Assembly: GCA_902782445.1 (NCBI GenBank)
Contig: CACZNC010000032.1
Span: 1-32,180 of the forward strand
Direction: 5' to 3'
Source of the DNA: an uncultured Ruminococcus sp.
GTDB lineage: Bacteria > Bacillota > Clostridia > Oscillospirales > CAG-272
DNA length: 32,180 bases
How positions within the stretch are numbered: position 1 is the stretch's first letter; every line of letters begins with the position of its first letter. The notes below the pieces were generated by a model. It was not told the DNA's origin. It made no database searches and saw nothing but the letters and a program-made list of their open reading frames with translations. This document shows positions 16,162-23,292 of the stretch, one piece after another. Both the position numbers and the translations under genes were made by a program.

Positions 16162-17292
16162 CTATATGATCTCCGGGCATTTCCAGTCGTAGATCGGTTC
16201 GGGGATCTCGAAGGGGGTGTTCATGAATCCGTCTCCGAGGGGCTTGCCGCGGTATTCCCGCTCGATCACCCGGATCAGCATTTCGAAGTCTTCGGGGGTC
16301 TGCGCGTGTCCGCCGCTCCGCCAGTACCAGAGGACGTTTTCGGGCTTGTTGTACATCTTCCAGACCTCCCGGGCCGCGACGCTCGTCTGATAGGTGTTGA
16401 CCGGTCCCGCCCAGATATCGCTCAGAGCCTGGCAGTCGAAGAAGACCCGGGGCGCGATGAGGGCTTTGAGGCTGTGGGCGTCGAAGGGCAGGTCCGCTTC
16501 CCGGTCGGCGTAGGCCTTCATCCCCTCGCCGAACCAGTCGGGGAACGCGCGGATGATGTCCCCGAGGGTCTCGCTCCTCGCCTCCCGTCCGTCCTCCGTC
16601 AAGGCGCTCATGTGGATCCGGTAGCAGGAAGACGCGCCTGCGCAGGTGGCCTCGGGATTGACGATCGTCGCCCGTTCGTCGAGGGCTCCCGCCAGCATGG
16701 CAGCTTTCCCGCCCCGGGACAGGCCGGTGAAGGCGACGCACCGCATGTCCGCGATCCCGAGCTTTTCGAGAGCGTCGAGGACCCGGCTGTACCCCCAGGC
16801 CCACGCCGCCAGCGCGCCGAATTTCCGGTCGGAATAGGTCTCGTAGAGGTTCCCCTTCCGGCTCGGGTTCCGCATGTCCGGGACGATCTCGCACCGGTTG
16901 AAGGCGACGAGCATGATCCCGCGGTCGGTGAACTGCTTCGCGATCCCCGGATCCTGCATGCAGCCGTAGACCAGATCCCCGTCGATCACAGCGGGCCAGG
17001 GTCCGTCCCCGGCGGGGCGATGGGCGTAGATCGTGAAGGACACCGGCTTTTCCCGGGTCCCGACGGTCAGCCGCCAGACGTTCATCCGCCCGGGCGTATT
17101 CGGGACGCAGAGGGGATCAATCCGGAACACCTCCGGCGCGGGCGGGATCTCTCCGTACTGGAGTTCCACCGCGGTTTTGTAGATCTCCTTCTTTCTCTCC
17201 TCCCAGTCTCCGATGGAAGCGACCCGCCTCCCGTCCTCGAACCGGAAGAGATCCGGCAGTCTGCCGAGCACCTCGTATGACGTGATTTTCAT
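16162..17292 (-). CDS. CE15-like glucuronoyl esterase (alpha/beta hydrolase), cytoplasmic
   Basis: A 376-residue alpha/beta hydrolase related to carbohydrate esterase family 15, which cleaves esters between lignin alcohols and glucuronic acid of xylan. The nucleophile elbow is GLSRGGK with Ser192, against GCSRNGK in typical members. Glu214 (NPEATCAGA) and His329 (SGGHAQTPED) are candidate triad members. The family-specific segments AWAWGYSRVLDALE (164-177) and LPFDAHSLKALIAPR (268-282) are clear. The start follows a perfect GGAGG; the upstream open frame enters the dispersed repeat and is not coding. It has no signal peptide, unlike secreted glucuronoyl esterases, so it may act on imported oligosaccharides. 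Confidence 0.75.
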   Translation of the reverse strand: MKITSYEVLGRLPDLFRFEDGRRVASIGDWEERKKEIYKTAVELQYGEIPPAPEVFRIDPLCVPNTPGRMNVWRLTVGTREKPVSFTIYAHRPAGDGPWPAVIDGDLVYGCMQDPGIAKQFTDRGIMLVAFNRCEIVPDMRNPSRKGNLYETYSDRKFGALAAWAWGYSRVLDALEKLGIADMRCVAFTGLSRGGKAAMLAGALDERATIVNPEATCAGASSCYRIHMSALTEDGREARSETLGDIIRAFPDWFGEGMKAYADREADLPFDAHSLKALIAPRVFFDCQALSDIWAGPVNTYQTSVAAREVWKMYNKPENVLWYWRSGGHAQTPEDFEMLIRVIEREYRGKPLGDGFMNTPFEIPEPIYDWKCPEII

Positions 17293-17322
17293 GGGGATCC
17301 TCCTTAAAATACATAAAAGGGG

Positions 17323-17610
17323 AGACGCGGCTTCTTGAAATGAAGCCCTGCTGAACAAGTTCAGCGGCAAGAACTTCTGAATGGGAAAAGGATAGGTTAG
17401 ACCAATTACGTACAGTCGAAACCTTGGCACACCAATTTAGCCATCCAACCTTATCAGAGTTATCCTTCGTGAGCTCAATGTTACGGCTGACAGTAGCGAG
17501 AATTCCCGAAGGGGATTCTCGGGGGTGGGATGGCCCGAGTCATGTTTGGATATATGGTATTCCCACCCCGTCGTTCGCACTCTACGGGGAGCAATCAAAA
17601 CCCATATAGT
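17323..17610 (-). repeat. Dispersed structured repeat, copy B (longest copy)
   Basis: This fills most of the 424-base gene-free stretch between the esterase and thioesterase genes. Compared with copy C it shares a 50-base block (17428-17477) with only two differences, containing CCATCCAACCTTATCAGAGT, then TTCGCACTCTACG (17574-17586) and ATCAAAACCCATATAGT (17594-17610). Between the blocks it carries its own hairpins: 17498-17507 with 17511-17520, and 17522-17530 with 17561-17569 (9 bp perfect). A third hairpin, 17350-17365, is absent from copies A and C. The hairpin near 17330-17347 (GGCTTCTT...GAAGCC) is common to all three. It reads toward the esterase gene. Structured RNA or non-autonomous mobile element. 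Confidence 0.85.
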
Positions 17611-17638
17611 CAGCATATAAACAAGAATAGTATGAAAC

Positions 17639-17686
17639 AAAAACGCCCCGGCGGTCTGGAATCATTGTATCACAGATCGGGGGGCG
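17639..17686 (-). terminator. Rho-independent terminator of the tryptophan ECF operon
   Basis: Downstream of the thioesterase stop, the arms around 17678-17686 and 17644-17651 (CGCCCC with GGGGCG) form a GC-rich stem with a long loop. On the minus strand it is followed by GTTTTTGTTT. It ends the operon and separates it from repeat copy B. Confidence 0.7.
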
Positions 17687-17716
17687 GCGCAAGAGGGGAA
17701 AAGAGGATTCCGGGGC

Positions 17717-18127
17717 TCACGGTTTGAATCCCGTCGCCGTGAAGAGCGCGATGGACCGGCCCGTGTCGTCCGTGACCTTCACCTGATAGACGCAGGTGTT
17801 CCGGCCTTCCTTGACGCATTCGGCCTCGGCGATGAGACGCCTGCCCTTCGCCGCGCTCAGATACCGGATCGAGACGTCGATGGCGACCGTGCCCTCGTGG
17901 ACGTTGTTCGAGGAGACGGCGAAGGCGAAATCCGCGAGGGTGAAGATGATCCCGCCCATGACCCCGCCGAGGGCGTTGTAATGGGTCTCGTTCAGATCCA
18001 CGTGACAGACGCATCCGTCCTCGGTGATCTCGTCCAGCCGCACACCGTTCGATTCGGCGAACCGGTCGTTTTTGAAGTATTCCCATGCCTCCGCGGCGGT
18101 CCCGAAGCGTTTCTTCTGATTATCCAT
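17717..18127 (-). CDS. PaaI-type hotdog-fold acyl-CoA thioesterase
   Basis: A 136-residue thioesterase of the PaaI/4HBT family. The signature region THYNALGGVMGGIIFTLADFAFA (48-70) has His49, Asn51, the Gly58-Gly59 pair and Asp66 at the places used for catalysis in the family. These enzymes release free acids from aryl- or fatty acyl-CoA. It follows ecfT by 27 bases and is the last gene of the tryptophan T-box operon. A role in tryptophan-derived acyl-CoA, such as indoleacetyl-CoA, is suggestive but only inference. The start at MDNQKK has an AAAGGA site 12 bases upstream; an in-frame ATG at 18146-18148 is the alternative. Confidence 0.82.
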   Translation of the reverse strand: MDNQKKRFGTAAEAWEYFKNDRFAESNGVRLDEITEDGCVCHVDLNETHYNALGGVMGGIIFTLADFAFAVSSNNVHEGTVAIDVSIRYLSAAKGRRLIAEAECVKEGRNTCVYQVKVTDDTGRSIALFTATGFKP

Positions 18128-18154
18128 GATATGGTATGGTCCTTTCATATTCAG

Positions 18155-18904
18155 TCAGCGTATCAGCGCGGCTCCCGCGATCAGGGCGGCGGAGACGAGG
18201 AATCCCATGAGATCCACCGCGCCGAAGCCGTACCGCTTGTACCCGGACTGCCTGGTCCTCAGTTCGAATCCCCGGGCTTTCGCGGCGGTGGCGGTCGCTC
18301 CGGTCCTCCGCACCGAGGAGATCAGCAGCGGGACGCAGAGGGGGAGGAGCATCCCGAGCTTCTTCGCGGCGTTCTTCGTGTCGAATTCCACGCCACGGGC
18401 CGTCTGCGCCTCCATGATCCCGCTCATCTCCTCCATGAACTGGGGGATGAAGCGGATCGCGGTGGTGAGGGTGAAGGCGTAGGCGTAGGGCAGATGCAGG
18501 ACCTGCACGAGGGAGTTTGCGATATCCGAGGGCTGGGTGACGGTCATGATCAGCGCAAGGGGCAGGCACACGACCAGCAGGCGCAGGACCACGGCGGCGG
18601 CGGTGAGCAGTCCCTCGTCCGTGACGATCCAGAAGAGGCGGTTCCCGCGGCGGACGAACAGGGCCTGAAGAATGAACAGGAAGACGGAGACCTTGAGCAG
18701 TCCCTTGAAGATCGAGAAGGCCTTGCGCGTCACCCCGCCGACCACGCCGATCATGAGATCGAAGGCCAGGAGGAAGAGCAGGACGAAAAGATTGTCGGTG
18801 AGAAAGGCCGCGACGGAGACGGCAAGGGTCAGAACGATCTTCGTCACGGGGTTCATCCGGTGCAGGGGGGAGTTCCCCGGCACGACCTGAAAGAGATCCG
18901 TCAT
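18155..18904 (-). CDS. ecfT: ECF transporter transmembrane coupling protein EcfT
   Basis: A 249-residue membrane protein that links the two ATPases to the substrate-binding S component. It has hydrophobic helices from about 25 to 155 and near the C-terminus. The two Ala-Arg-Gly coupling motifs, AQTARG (169-171) and AKARG (210-212), lie in the cytoplasmic helices as expected for EcfT. The start overlaps the ecfA2 stop by 4 bases (ATGA). It is the fourth gene of a complete ECF module under a tryptophan T-box. Confidence 0.92.
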   Translation of the reverse strand: MTDLFQVVPGNSPLHRMNPVTKIVLTLAVSVAAFLTDNLFVLLFLLAFDLMIGVVGGVTRKAFSIFKGLLKVSVFLFILQALFVRRGNRLFWIVTDEGLLTAAAVVLRLLVVCLPLALIMTVTQPSDIANSLVQVLHLPYAYAFTLTTAIRFIPQFMEEMSGIMEAQTARGVEFDTKNAAKKLGMLLPLCVPLLISSVRRTGATATAAKARGFELRTRQSGYKRYGFGAVDLMGFLVSAALIAGAALIR

Positions 18905-19728
18905 GCTCTTTCTCCTTTCTTCTTCGCCGTCTCCGCAATGAGGGAGGACAGGGTTTGTGCGTCGTCGGCCCCCGCGAACTCCCCGCCGAGCCGTCCCGCG
19001 ATCTGCACGATCTGGGGGGGCAGGAGGGAGGCTTTTTCGAGCAGAGGGGCGTCCCGGAAGATCTCCTTCACCGGGCCGTCGTCGAGGAGGTGTCCTCCCG
19101 CCATGACCAGCGCGCGCCGGGCATAGTCGAGGACGATCTCCATGTCGTGGCAGACCATCACCACCGTCGTCCCCTCGGTTTCGTTGAGACGGCGGATGAA
19201 TTCCATGATCCGGGTGCATTCCCTGTAATCCAGTCCTGTGGTCGGCTCGTCGAGCAGAAGGACGGCCGGACGCGGCGCGAGGGTGGAGGTCAGCGCGACC
19301 TGCTGACGCTGTCCGCGGCTGAGGGAGAAGGGATCCTCGTCCCCCCGGAATCCGAAGACTTCTAGCAGCTCGTCCGTCCGCTCCCTGATCCGCTCGGTCT
19401 CCTTTTTGCCCCAGACGGCCCGCAGTCCGAAGGCGATCTCGTCCCGGACGGTGTTCTCGCAGATCTGCCGGTCGGGATTCTGGAAGAGGAAGCCGACCTG
19501 CTTCGCCCGCTCGCTGACTCTGGTTTTTGCCGTGTCGAGGCCGTTCACTGTCATTCTGCCCTCGGTGGGACGCAATAGACCCGCGATCAGCTTGACGGCC
19601 GTAGTCTTCCCCGCCCCGTTTTCCCCGAGGAGGGCGACGAATTCTCCCTTTTCGATGTGGAACGACAGATCCGAAACGGTCCGGACGTTCCCCCGGTAGG
19701 CGTAACCGACGTGTTCCGCTGTAATCAT
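18901..19728 (-). CDS. ecfA2: ECF transporter ATPase, second subunit
   Basis: A 275-residue ATPase of the energy-coupling factor family. Walker A is GENGAGKTT, the Q-loop FQNPDRQI is typical of ECF ATPases, the signature is LSRGQ, Walker B is LLLDEPT, and the switch His is present in MVCHDME. The signature varies from LSGGQ, a change seen in other ECF ATPases. Its partner has LSGGQ but lacks the switch His, so the two sites of the dimer are unequal. It overlaps the genes on both sides by 4 bases, which enforces coupled translation. Confidence 0.93.
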   Translation of the reverse strand: MITAEHVGYAYRGNVRTVSDLSFHIEKGEFVALLGENGAGKTTAVKLIAGLLRPTEGRMTVNGLDTAKTRVSERAKQVGFLFQNPDRQICENTVRDEIAFGLRAVWGKKETERIRERTDELLEVFGFRGDEDPFSLSRGQRQQVALTSTLAPRPAVLLLDEPTTGLDYRECTRIMEFIRRLNETEGTTVVMVCHDMEIVLDYARRALVMAGGHLLDDGPVKEIFRDAPLLEKASLLPPQIVQIAGRLGGEFAGADDAQTLSSLIAETAKKKGERA

Positions 19729-20564
19729 CCGATGATCCTCCTTGCCGTTTCCACCGCTTCGTCCGCGTTCACCGCCACCGGCACCTCCCGCCCGAGCTTT
19801 TCGGAGAGCAGGGAGGAAAACAAGGCCGAACGCGGGCAGTTGACGCCGATCGCTTCGAGACCCGCGATATCCCCGAGGACTTCGCGCACCGTTCCGTCCC
19901 GGACGACGCGGCCTTCGCTCATCACCGCCAGCCGTTCGGCGAATTCGCAGAGCAGCATGATCTTCTGCTCCACCACGACGACGGTCATGCCGTACTCCCG
20001 GTTCAGGGAGCGCAGGAGGGAGAAGATCTGGCGGCTGGAGGAGGGGTCCAGTTCCCCGGTGGGTTCGTCGAGGACGAGGATCTTCGGTCTCAGCGCCACG
20101 AGGGAGGCGATGACGACCTTCTGCCGCTGGCCCCCCGAGAGGGACGAGATCGTGCGGTGCCGGAGTCCGGCGATCCCCACCTGACCGAGGGCGAAGTCCA
20201 TGCGTTCTTCGATCTCATCCCGGGGGATCCCGAAGTTTTCGAGGCCGTAGAGGATCTCGTCCTCCACGACGGAGGAGACGATCTGGCTCTCCACGTCCTG
20301 AAAGACCGTTCCGACGAGGCGGGAGAGGTCCGTCAGCTTATTGTCCGCCGTGTCGAGGCCGTCCACCTTCACCGCGCCGTAGAAGTCTCCGCGGATCTCG
20401 TGGGGGATGATCCCGCCGACGGACAGGGCGAGGGTGGTCTTTCCCGCGCCCGCCGGGCCGATGATGCCGAGGAACGCGCCGTCGGGGATTTCGAGGGTCA
20501 CGTCGCGGAGTGCGTCCTCTTCCGCGCCGTCGTATCGGAATGTCAGGGACCGGATGTCAATCAT
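19725..20564 (-). CDS. ecfA1: ECF transporter ATPase, first subunit, with Gln at the H-loop
   Basis: A 279-residue ECF ATPase. Walker A is GPAGAGKTT, the Q-loop reads FQDVESQI, the signature is canonical LSGGQRQK and Walker B is ILVLDEPT. Where the switch His is expected (as in VVEHD) the sequence reads VVVVEQK, so Gln replaces His. This should make its own ATP site weak, while its signature completes the active site of the partner. The start has a GGAG site 7-8 bases upstream. It follows the S component gene by 55 bases. Confidence 0.92.
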   Translation of the reverse strand: MIDIRSLTFRYDGAEEDALRDVTLEIPDGAFLGIIGPAGAGKTTLALSVGGIIPHEIRGDFYGAVKVDGLDTADNKLTDLSRLVGTVFQDVESQIVSSVVEDEILYGLENFGIPRDEIEERMDFALGQVGIAGLRHRTISSLSGGQRQKVVIASLVALRPKILVLDEPTGELDPSSSRQIFSLLRSLNREYGMTVVVVEQKIMLLCEFAERLAVMSEGRVVRDGTVREVLGDIAGLEAIGVNCPRSALFSSLLSEKLGREVPVAVNADEAVETARRIIG

Positions 20565-20619
20565 GGGGGTTCTCCTTCAAGCGGGATTTCTGAAAATCAG
20601 ATCGGATACTGCGCTTTCC

Positions 20620-21159
20620 TTATTTCTTCAGCACGCGGCGGAGGGGGATATAGAGCATCTGGACGAGGACCATGTTGATGAGGGCGGTGCAGAGGACGAT
20701 CGGAACGTAGGCAACGAGGCCTTCCGTGGTGGCCTTGACGAAGGCGAAGAGGCAGACGGTGTAGGTCCCGCCGGAGAGGACGGTGGAAATGAAGGTGGCG
20801 ATCATCGGGCAGGCGTCGAATTTGCCGATTTTCATGGGGACCCGGATGAGCAGCCCCATCGCGACGGCTCCGACGAGCTCGGAGATCAGGTTGAGCCACG
20901 GGGTGCCGGGGAGGAACTGGCAGATCGCCCCGGCCAGCAGTCCGATGATGGCGCACTGATAGAGCTTCGGGCGGGTCAGCAGGATGGCGAGGCAGTAGGA
21001 GGCGATGACGAAATTCGGTTTCATGCCGAACAGGTTGACGACGCTGCCCACAACCAGTTTGAGGACGGCGCCCGCAGCCAGCAGGACGGCCACGACGATG
21101 AGGTCTTCGACGGAAAATCCTTTTTTCTCTTCGGTTACGACGGTTCTTTTCTCTGCCAT
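20620..21159 (-). CDS. trpP: TrpP-type S component, probable tryptophan ECF transporter
   Basis: A 179-residue membrane protein with about five to six helices, the size of an ECF S component. The segment LFGMKPNFVIASYCLAILL (43-61) and the following LLAGAICQFLPGTPWLNLISELVGAV match the layout of TrpP tryptophan transporters, which carry a FGMKPD-like motif. The specificity call rests mainly on the upstream T-box: its specifier codon is UGG. The start has an AAAGGAG site 8 bases upstream and lies about 78 bases after the T-box terminator. First gene of the ECF operon. Confidence 0.85.
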   Translation of the reverse strand: MAEKRTVVTEEKKGFSVEDLIVVAVLLAAGAVLKLVVGSVVNLFGMKPNFVIASYCLAILLTRPKLYQCAIIGLLAGAICQFLPGTPWLNLISELVGAVAMGLLIRVPMKIGKFDACPMIATFISTVLSGGTYTVCLFAFVKATTEGLVAYVPIVLCTALINMVLVQMLYIPLRRVLKK

Positions 21160-21236
21160 GACAGAATCTCCTTTCCGCGTTTCGCGGCGTAAAATATTTT
21201 GCGATGGTTTTCCCGGAACGGAGACGTCGTGAGAAA

Positions 21237-21524
21237 CAAAAAATCCCGTCCCAACAAATGCTTGTCTGCTGGGACAGGACTGAAACTCACTCCTGCGGTG
21301 CCACCCGGCCTGACGTGAAACACGTCCACTCAGCGCGTACCATCATACGCCGGACTTTGTTGACGGAGGTCCAGCTCCGGCTTCCATACAGGGATCAGAC
21401 GAAAGTCCGGTCCGTTCCGGTCGCCCTCGGAAGTCCATTCGGCTCTGCTTTGCCTGCCGCGATCCCACCGCCCGCGGCTCTCTGGGAGGTTCAATCAGAA
21501 CGTACTCACTCTTCCTCATCGGTT
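21237..21524 (-). ncRNA. T-box riboswitch, tryptophan-specific
   Basis: The leader of the ECF operon shows the T-box landmarks in order on the minus strand. These are the GATGAGGAAGAG start of stem I, the AGAGAGCC/GGTGGGA apical part, a specifier loop GAATGGACT with codon UGG (21435-21437), and the T-box core GGGTGGCACCGC (21295-21306). An intrinsic terminator follows (arms 21267-21279 and 21244-21256, then a T run). The acceptor-binding bulge reads UGGC (21300-21303). Its variable C pairs with a G discriminator base, as found in bacterial tRNA-Trp. Two independent positions therefore point to tryptophan. Uncharged tRNA-Trp should switch the operon on. Confidence 0.94.
21238..21279 (-). terminator. 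Regulated terminator of the T-box leader
   Basis: A 13 bp stem with two G-U pairs (TCCTGTCCCAGCA with TGTTGGGACGGGA), followed by a run of six to seven T on the minus strand. It competes with the antiterminator formed around the T-box core. Confidence 0.88.
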
Positions 21525-21530
21525 TAGCGC

Positions 21531-21559
21531 ATTATAGCACGAAAGCGGCGGATTGTCAA
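21531..21559 (-). promoter_or_regulatory. Consensus sigma-A promoter of the tryptophan ECF operon
   Basis: On the minus strand a perfect TTGACA (21554-21559) and a perfect TATAAT (21531-21536) are separated by 17 bases. Control must therefore come mainly from the T-box that follows. Confidence 0.92.
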
Positions 21560-21617
21560 GAGGGAAGGAAAAATTTCTTGAAATCTTTTTTGGGCAGGCG
21601 GAACGATCCCCCGTCCG

Positions 21618-23225
21618 TCACAGTTCCAGCTTCTTGAGCGAGATCCGGCGGAGCCCGGCTTTTCCCTCCCCTTCGAAGGAGAAGACGGCTTTGAGGTCCG
21701 ATTTGCTGTAATTCCACGGGACGGTCATGATCGCCCCGCCGCCGAACGCGAAGATCTCCGCGCTGCCCCGGTCCGCGACGATTTTCATATCGCCCGAAGT
21801 CCCCGGCGTTCCGAGGGGCATGACGCAGTCCCCGAGCCGGGCGGTCTTTTCCGCGGGGTCGACGGTGAGGGTGTTCCCGAATAGCTCCGCTTTGAGCTTC
21901 CCGGGGACGTTCCGCGGGTCGAATTCCATCTCGATCTCAAAGGCGCTGTCCGCCAGCGGGACGGTGAGGTCTTCGCCCGGCGCGAGGATCGGGTCCGCGA
22001 ACCGCTTTTCGTCCTTCACGAGGGATTCGAGGCCGTCGATAGGAGCGGCGCAGAGCACGTATCCGTCCGCGTCCTCCGCGAGGGAAAGCCTGCACGGGAT
22101 GCCGATCTGTCCCATGAAAGTCCCCTCCCCGAAGCGCATGTCCCGGTCCCAGGCCAGCTGGATCCGCTCGTATTCGTCGGGGGTGGAATAGGTCTGGGCG
22201 GCGTAGGAGCTCGATCCGAAGCTCAGGCGGCGGACCTTCTGGGCGGGGACGAATTTCCCGTCTTCAAAGGATCCGACGAGGTAGTTGTGGGACGCGCCGC
22301 TGAGGACCCACATGCGCTTTGCGGGATCTCCTCCGGCACAGAGGGGATAGAAGTCCGGGCATTCCCCGTCGCCCTCGATCGGGATCCGCTGGAGCTCCGT
22401 CCAGTCGAGGAGGTTTTCGGAGGTGAGCAGGCAGTAGAGATTCCCCGTGAGGTAGAGGGCCATGACGTACTTGCCGAGCTCTTCGCACCAGATCACCTTC
22501 GGGTCCCGGTTGGCGTCGAGGATGTGGCCGACCACCGGATTCTTCGCGTATTTTTCGAAGGTCTTCCCGCCGTCCGTCGAATAGGCGAGGCACTGGGTGA
22601 AGGGTTTCCCGGCGGAGAGGAGGGAGTTGTCCCCGGCTGAGGTGTAGTAGAGCAGGATCACGTCCTCTTCGCCGGTTTTGAGTCCGGTCCTGTTTTCCGT
22701 ATCGACGACCGCGCTGCCGGAGAACATGGTGCCGCCCTCGTCGGGGTACAGGGCGATGGGCAGGGGGGTCCAGTGAAGCAGATCGGGGCTCACGGCGTGT
22801 CCCCAGTGCATATTGCCCCAGATCCAGTCGTAGGGGTTGAACTGATAGAACAGGTGCCAAACGGTCTCGCCCGTGACCCGGGAGGTGAACTTCACCAGCC
22901 CGTTCGGGTCGTTGTTCCAGCCGTATTCCGGGGTGAAGTGGAGGAGGGGACGGTATTCCTCCCCGCGGCGGGCGTTCACGGGCTCGTCCGTCTGCATGTC
23001 CCGGGGTTCCGTGTCGGAGCCGGTGCGGACGGTGATCTCCCCGCCCATCCACTTTCCGATGGGATAATAGGACACGGCGTCGGGATTCTCGTAGTCGAGG
23101 CGCAGGGTGATGTCGTCGGCGAGGGTGCCGTCTTTTTTATAGAAGCAGATCCGGGTGTTCCCGGCGGAATTGCTCACGGGAAGCGCAAGAAAAGCGGATC
23201 TGACAACGATGGTTTTCTCTTTCAT
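21618..23225 (-). CDS. GH32 beta-fructosidase (fructan/sucrose hydrolase), cytoplasmic
   Basis: A 535-residue glycoside hydrolase of family 32, acting on sucrose, inulin- or levan-type fructosides. The three acidic signatures are clear: WNNDPNG at 103-109 with nucleophile Asp106, RDP at 240-242 with stabiliser Asp241, and EC at 288-289 with acid/base Glu288. An extra N-terminal beta region of about 90 residues precedes the propeller, as in levanase-like members, and a beta-sandwich follows. No signal peptide. It follows the GH172 gene by 67 bases without a terminator, so both are on one transcript. No good ribosome binding site precedes the ATG at 23225, so the start is less sure. Confidence 0.92.
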   Translation of the reverse strand: MKEKTIVVRSAFLALPVSNSAGNTRICFYKKDGTLADDITLRLDYENPDAVSYYPIGKWMGGEITVRTGSDTEPRDMQTDEPVNARRGEEYRPLLHFTPEYGWNNDPNGLVKFTSRVTGETVWHLFYQFNPYDWIWGNMHWGHAVSPDLLHWTPLPIALYPDEGGTMFSGSAVVDTENRTGLKTGEEDVILLYYTSAGDNSLLSAGKPFTQCLAYSTDGGKTFEKYAKNPVVGHILDANRDPKVIWCEELGKYVMALYLTGNLYCLLTSENLLDWTELQRIPIEGDGECPDFYPLCAGGDPAKRMWVLSGASHNYLVGSFEDGKFVPAQKVRRLSFGSSSYAAQTYSTPDEYERIQLAWDRDMRFGEGTFMGQIGIPCRLSLAEDADGYVLCAAPIDGLESLVKDEKRFADPILAPGEDLTVPLADSAFEIEMEFDPRNVPGKLKAELFGNTLTVDPAEKTARLGDCVMPLGTPGTSGDMKIVADRGSAEIFAFGGGAIMTVPWNYSKSDLKAVFSFEGEGKAGLRRISLKKLEL

Positions 23226-23292
23226 GTCTGTGCGCCGGATGCGGGTCCTGCCCTCCGGCCTCCTTTTCTGATTTGGGGACGCGGGGCCGTCC

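Noticed and set aside
17323..17610. Identification of the repeat as an IscB/TnpB-type guide RNA (HEARO-like) or a group II intron remnant
   Set aside because: A few short similarities are suggestive, but I cannot match a full consensus by eye and no nuclease or reverse transcriptase gene is present. An Rfam covariance search would decide.
17437..17640. 67-codon open frame in repeat copy B
   Set aside because: It follows hairpin-rich repeat sequence, lacks a ribosome binding site and is not kept in copy C.
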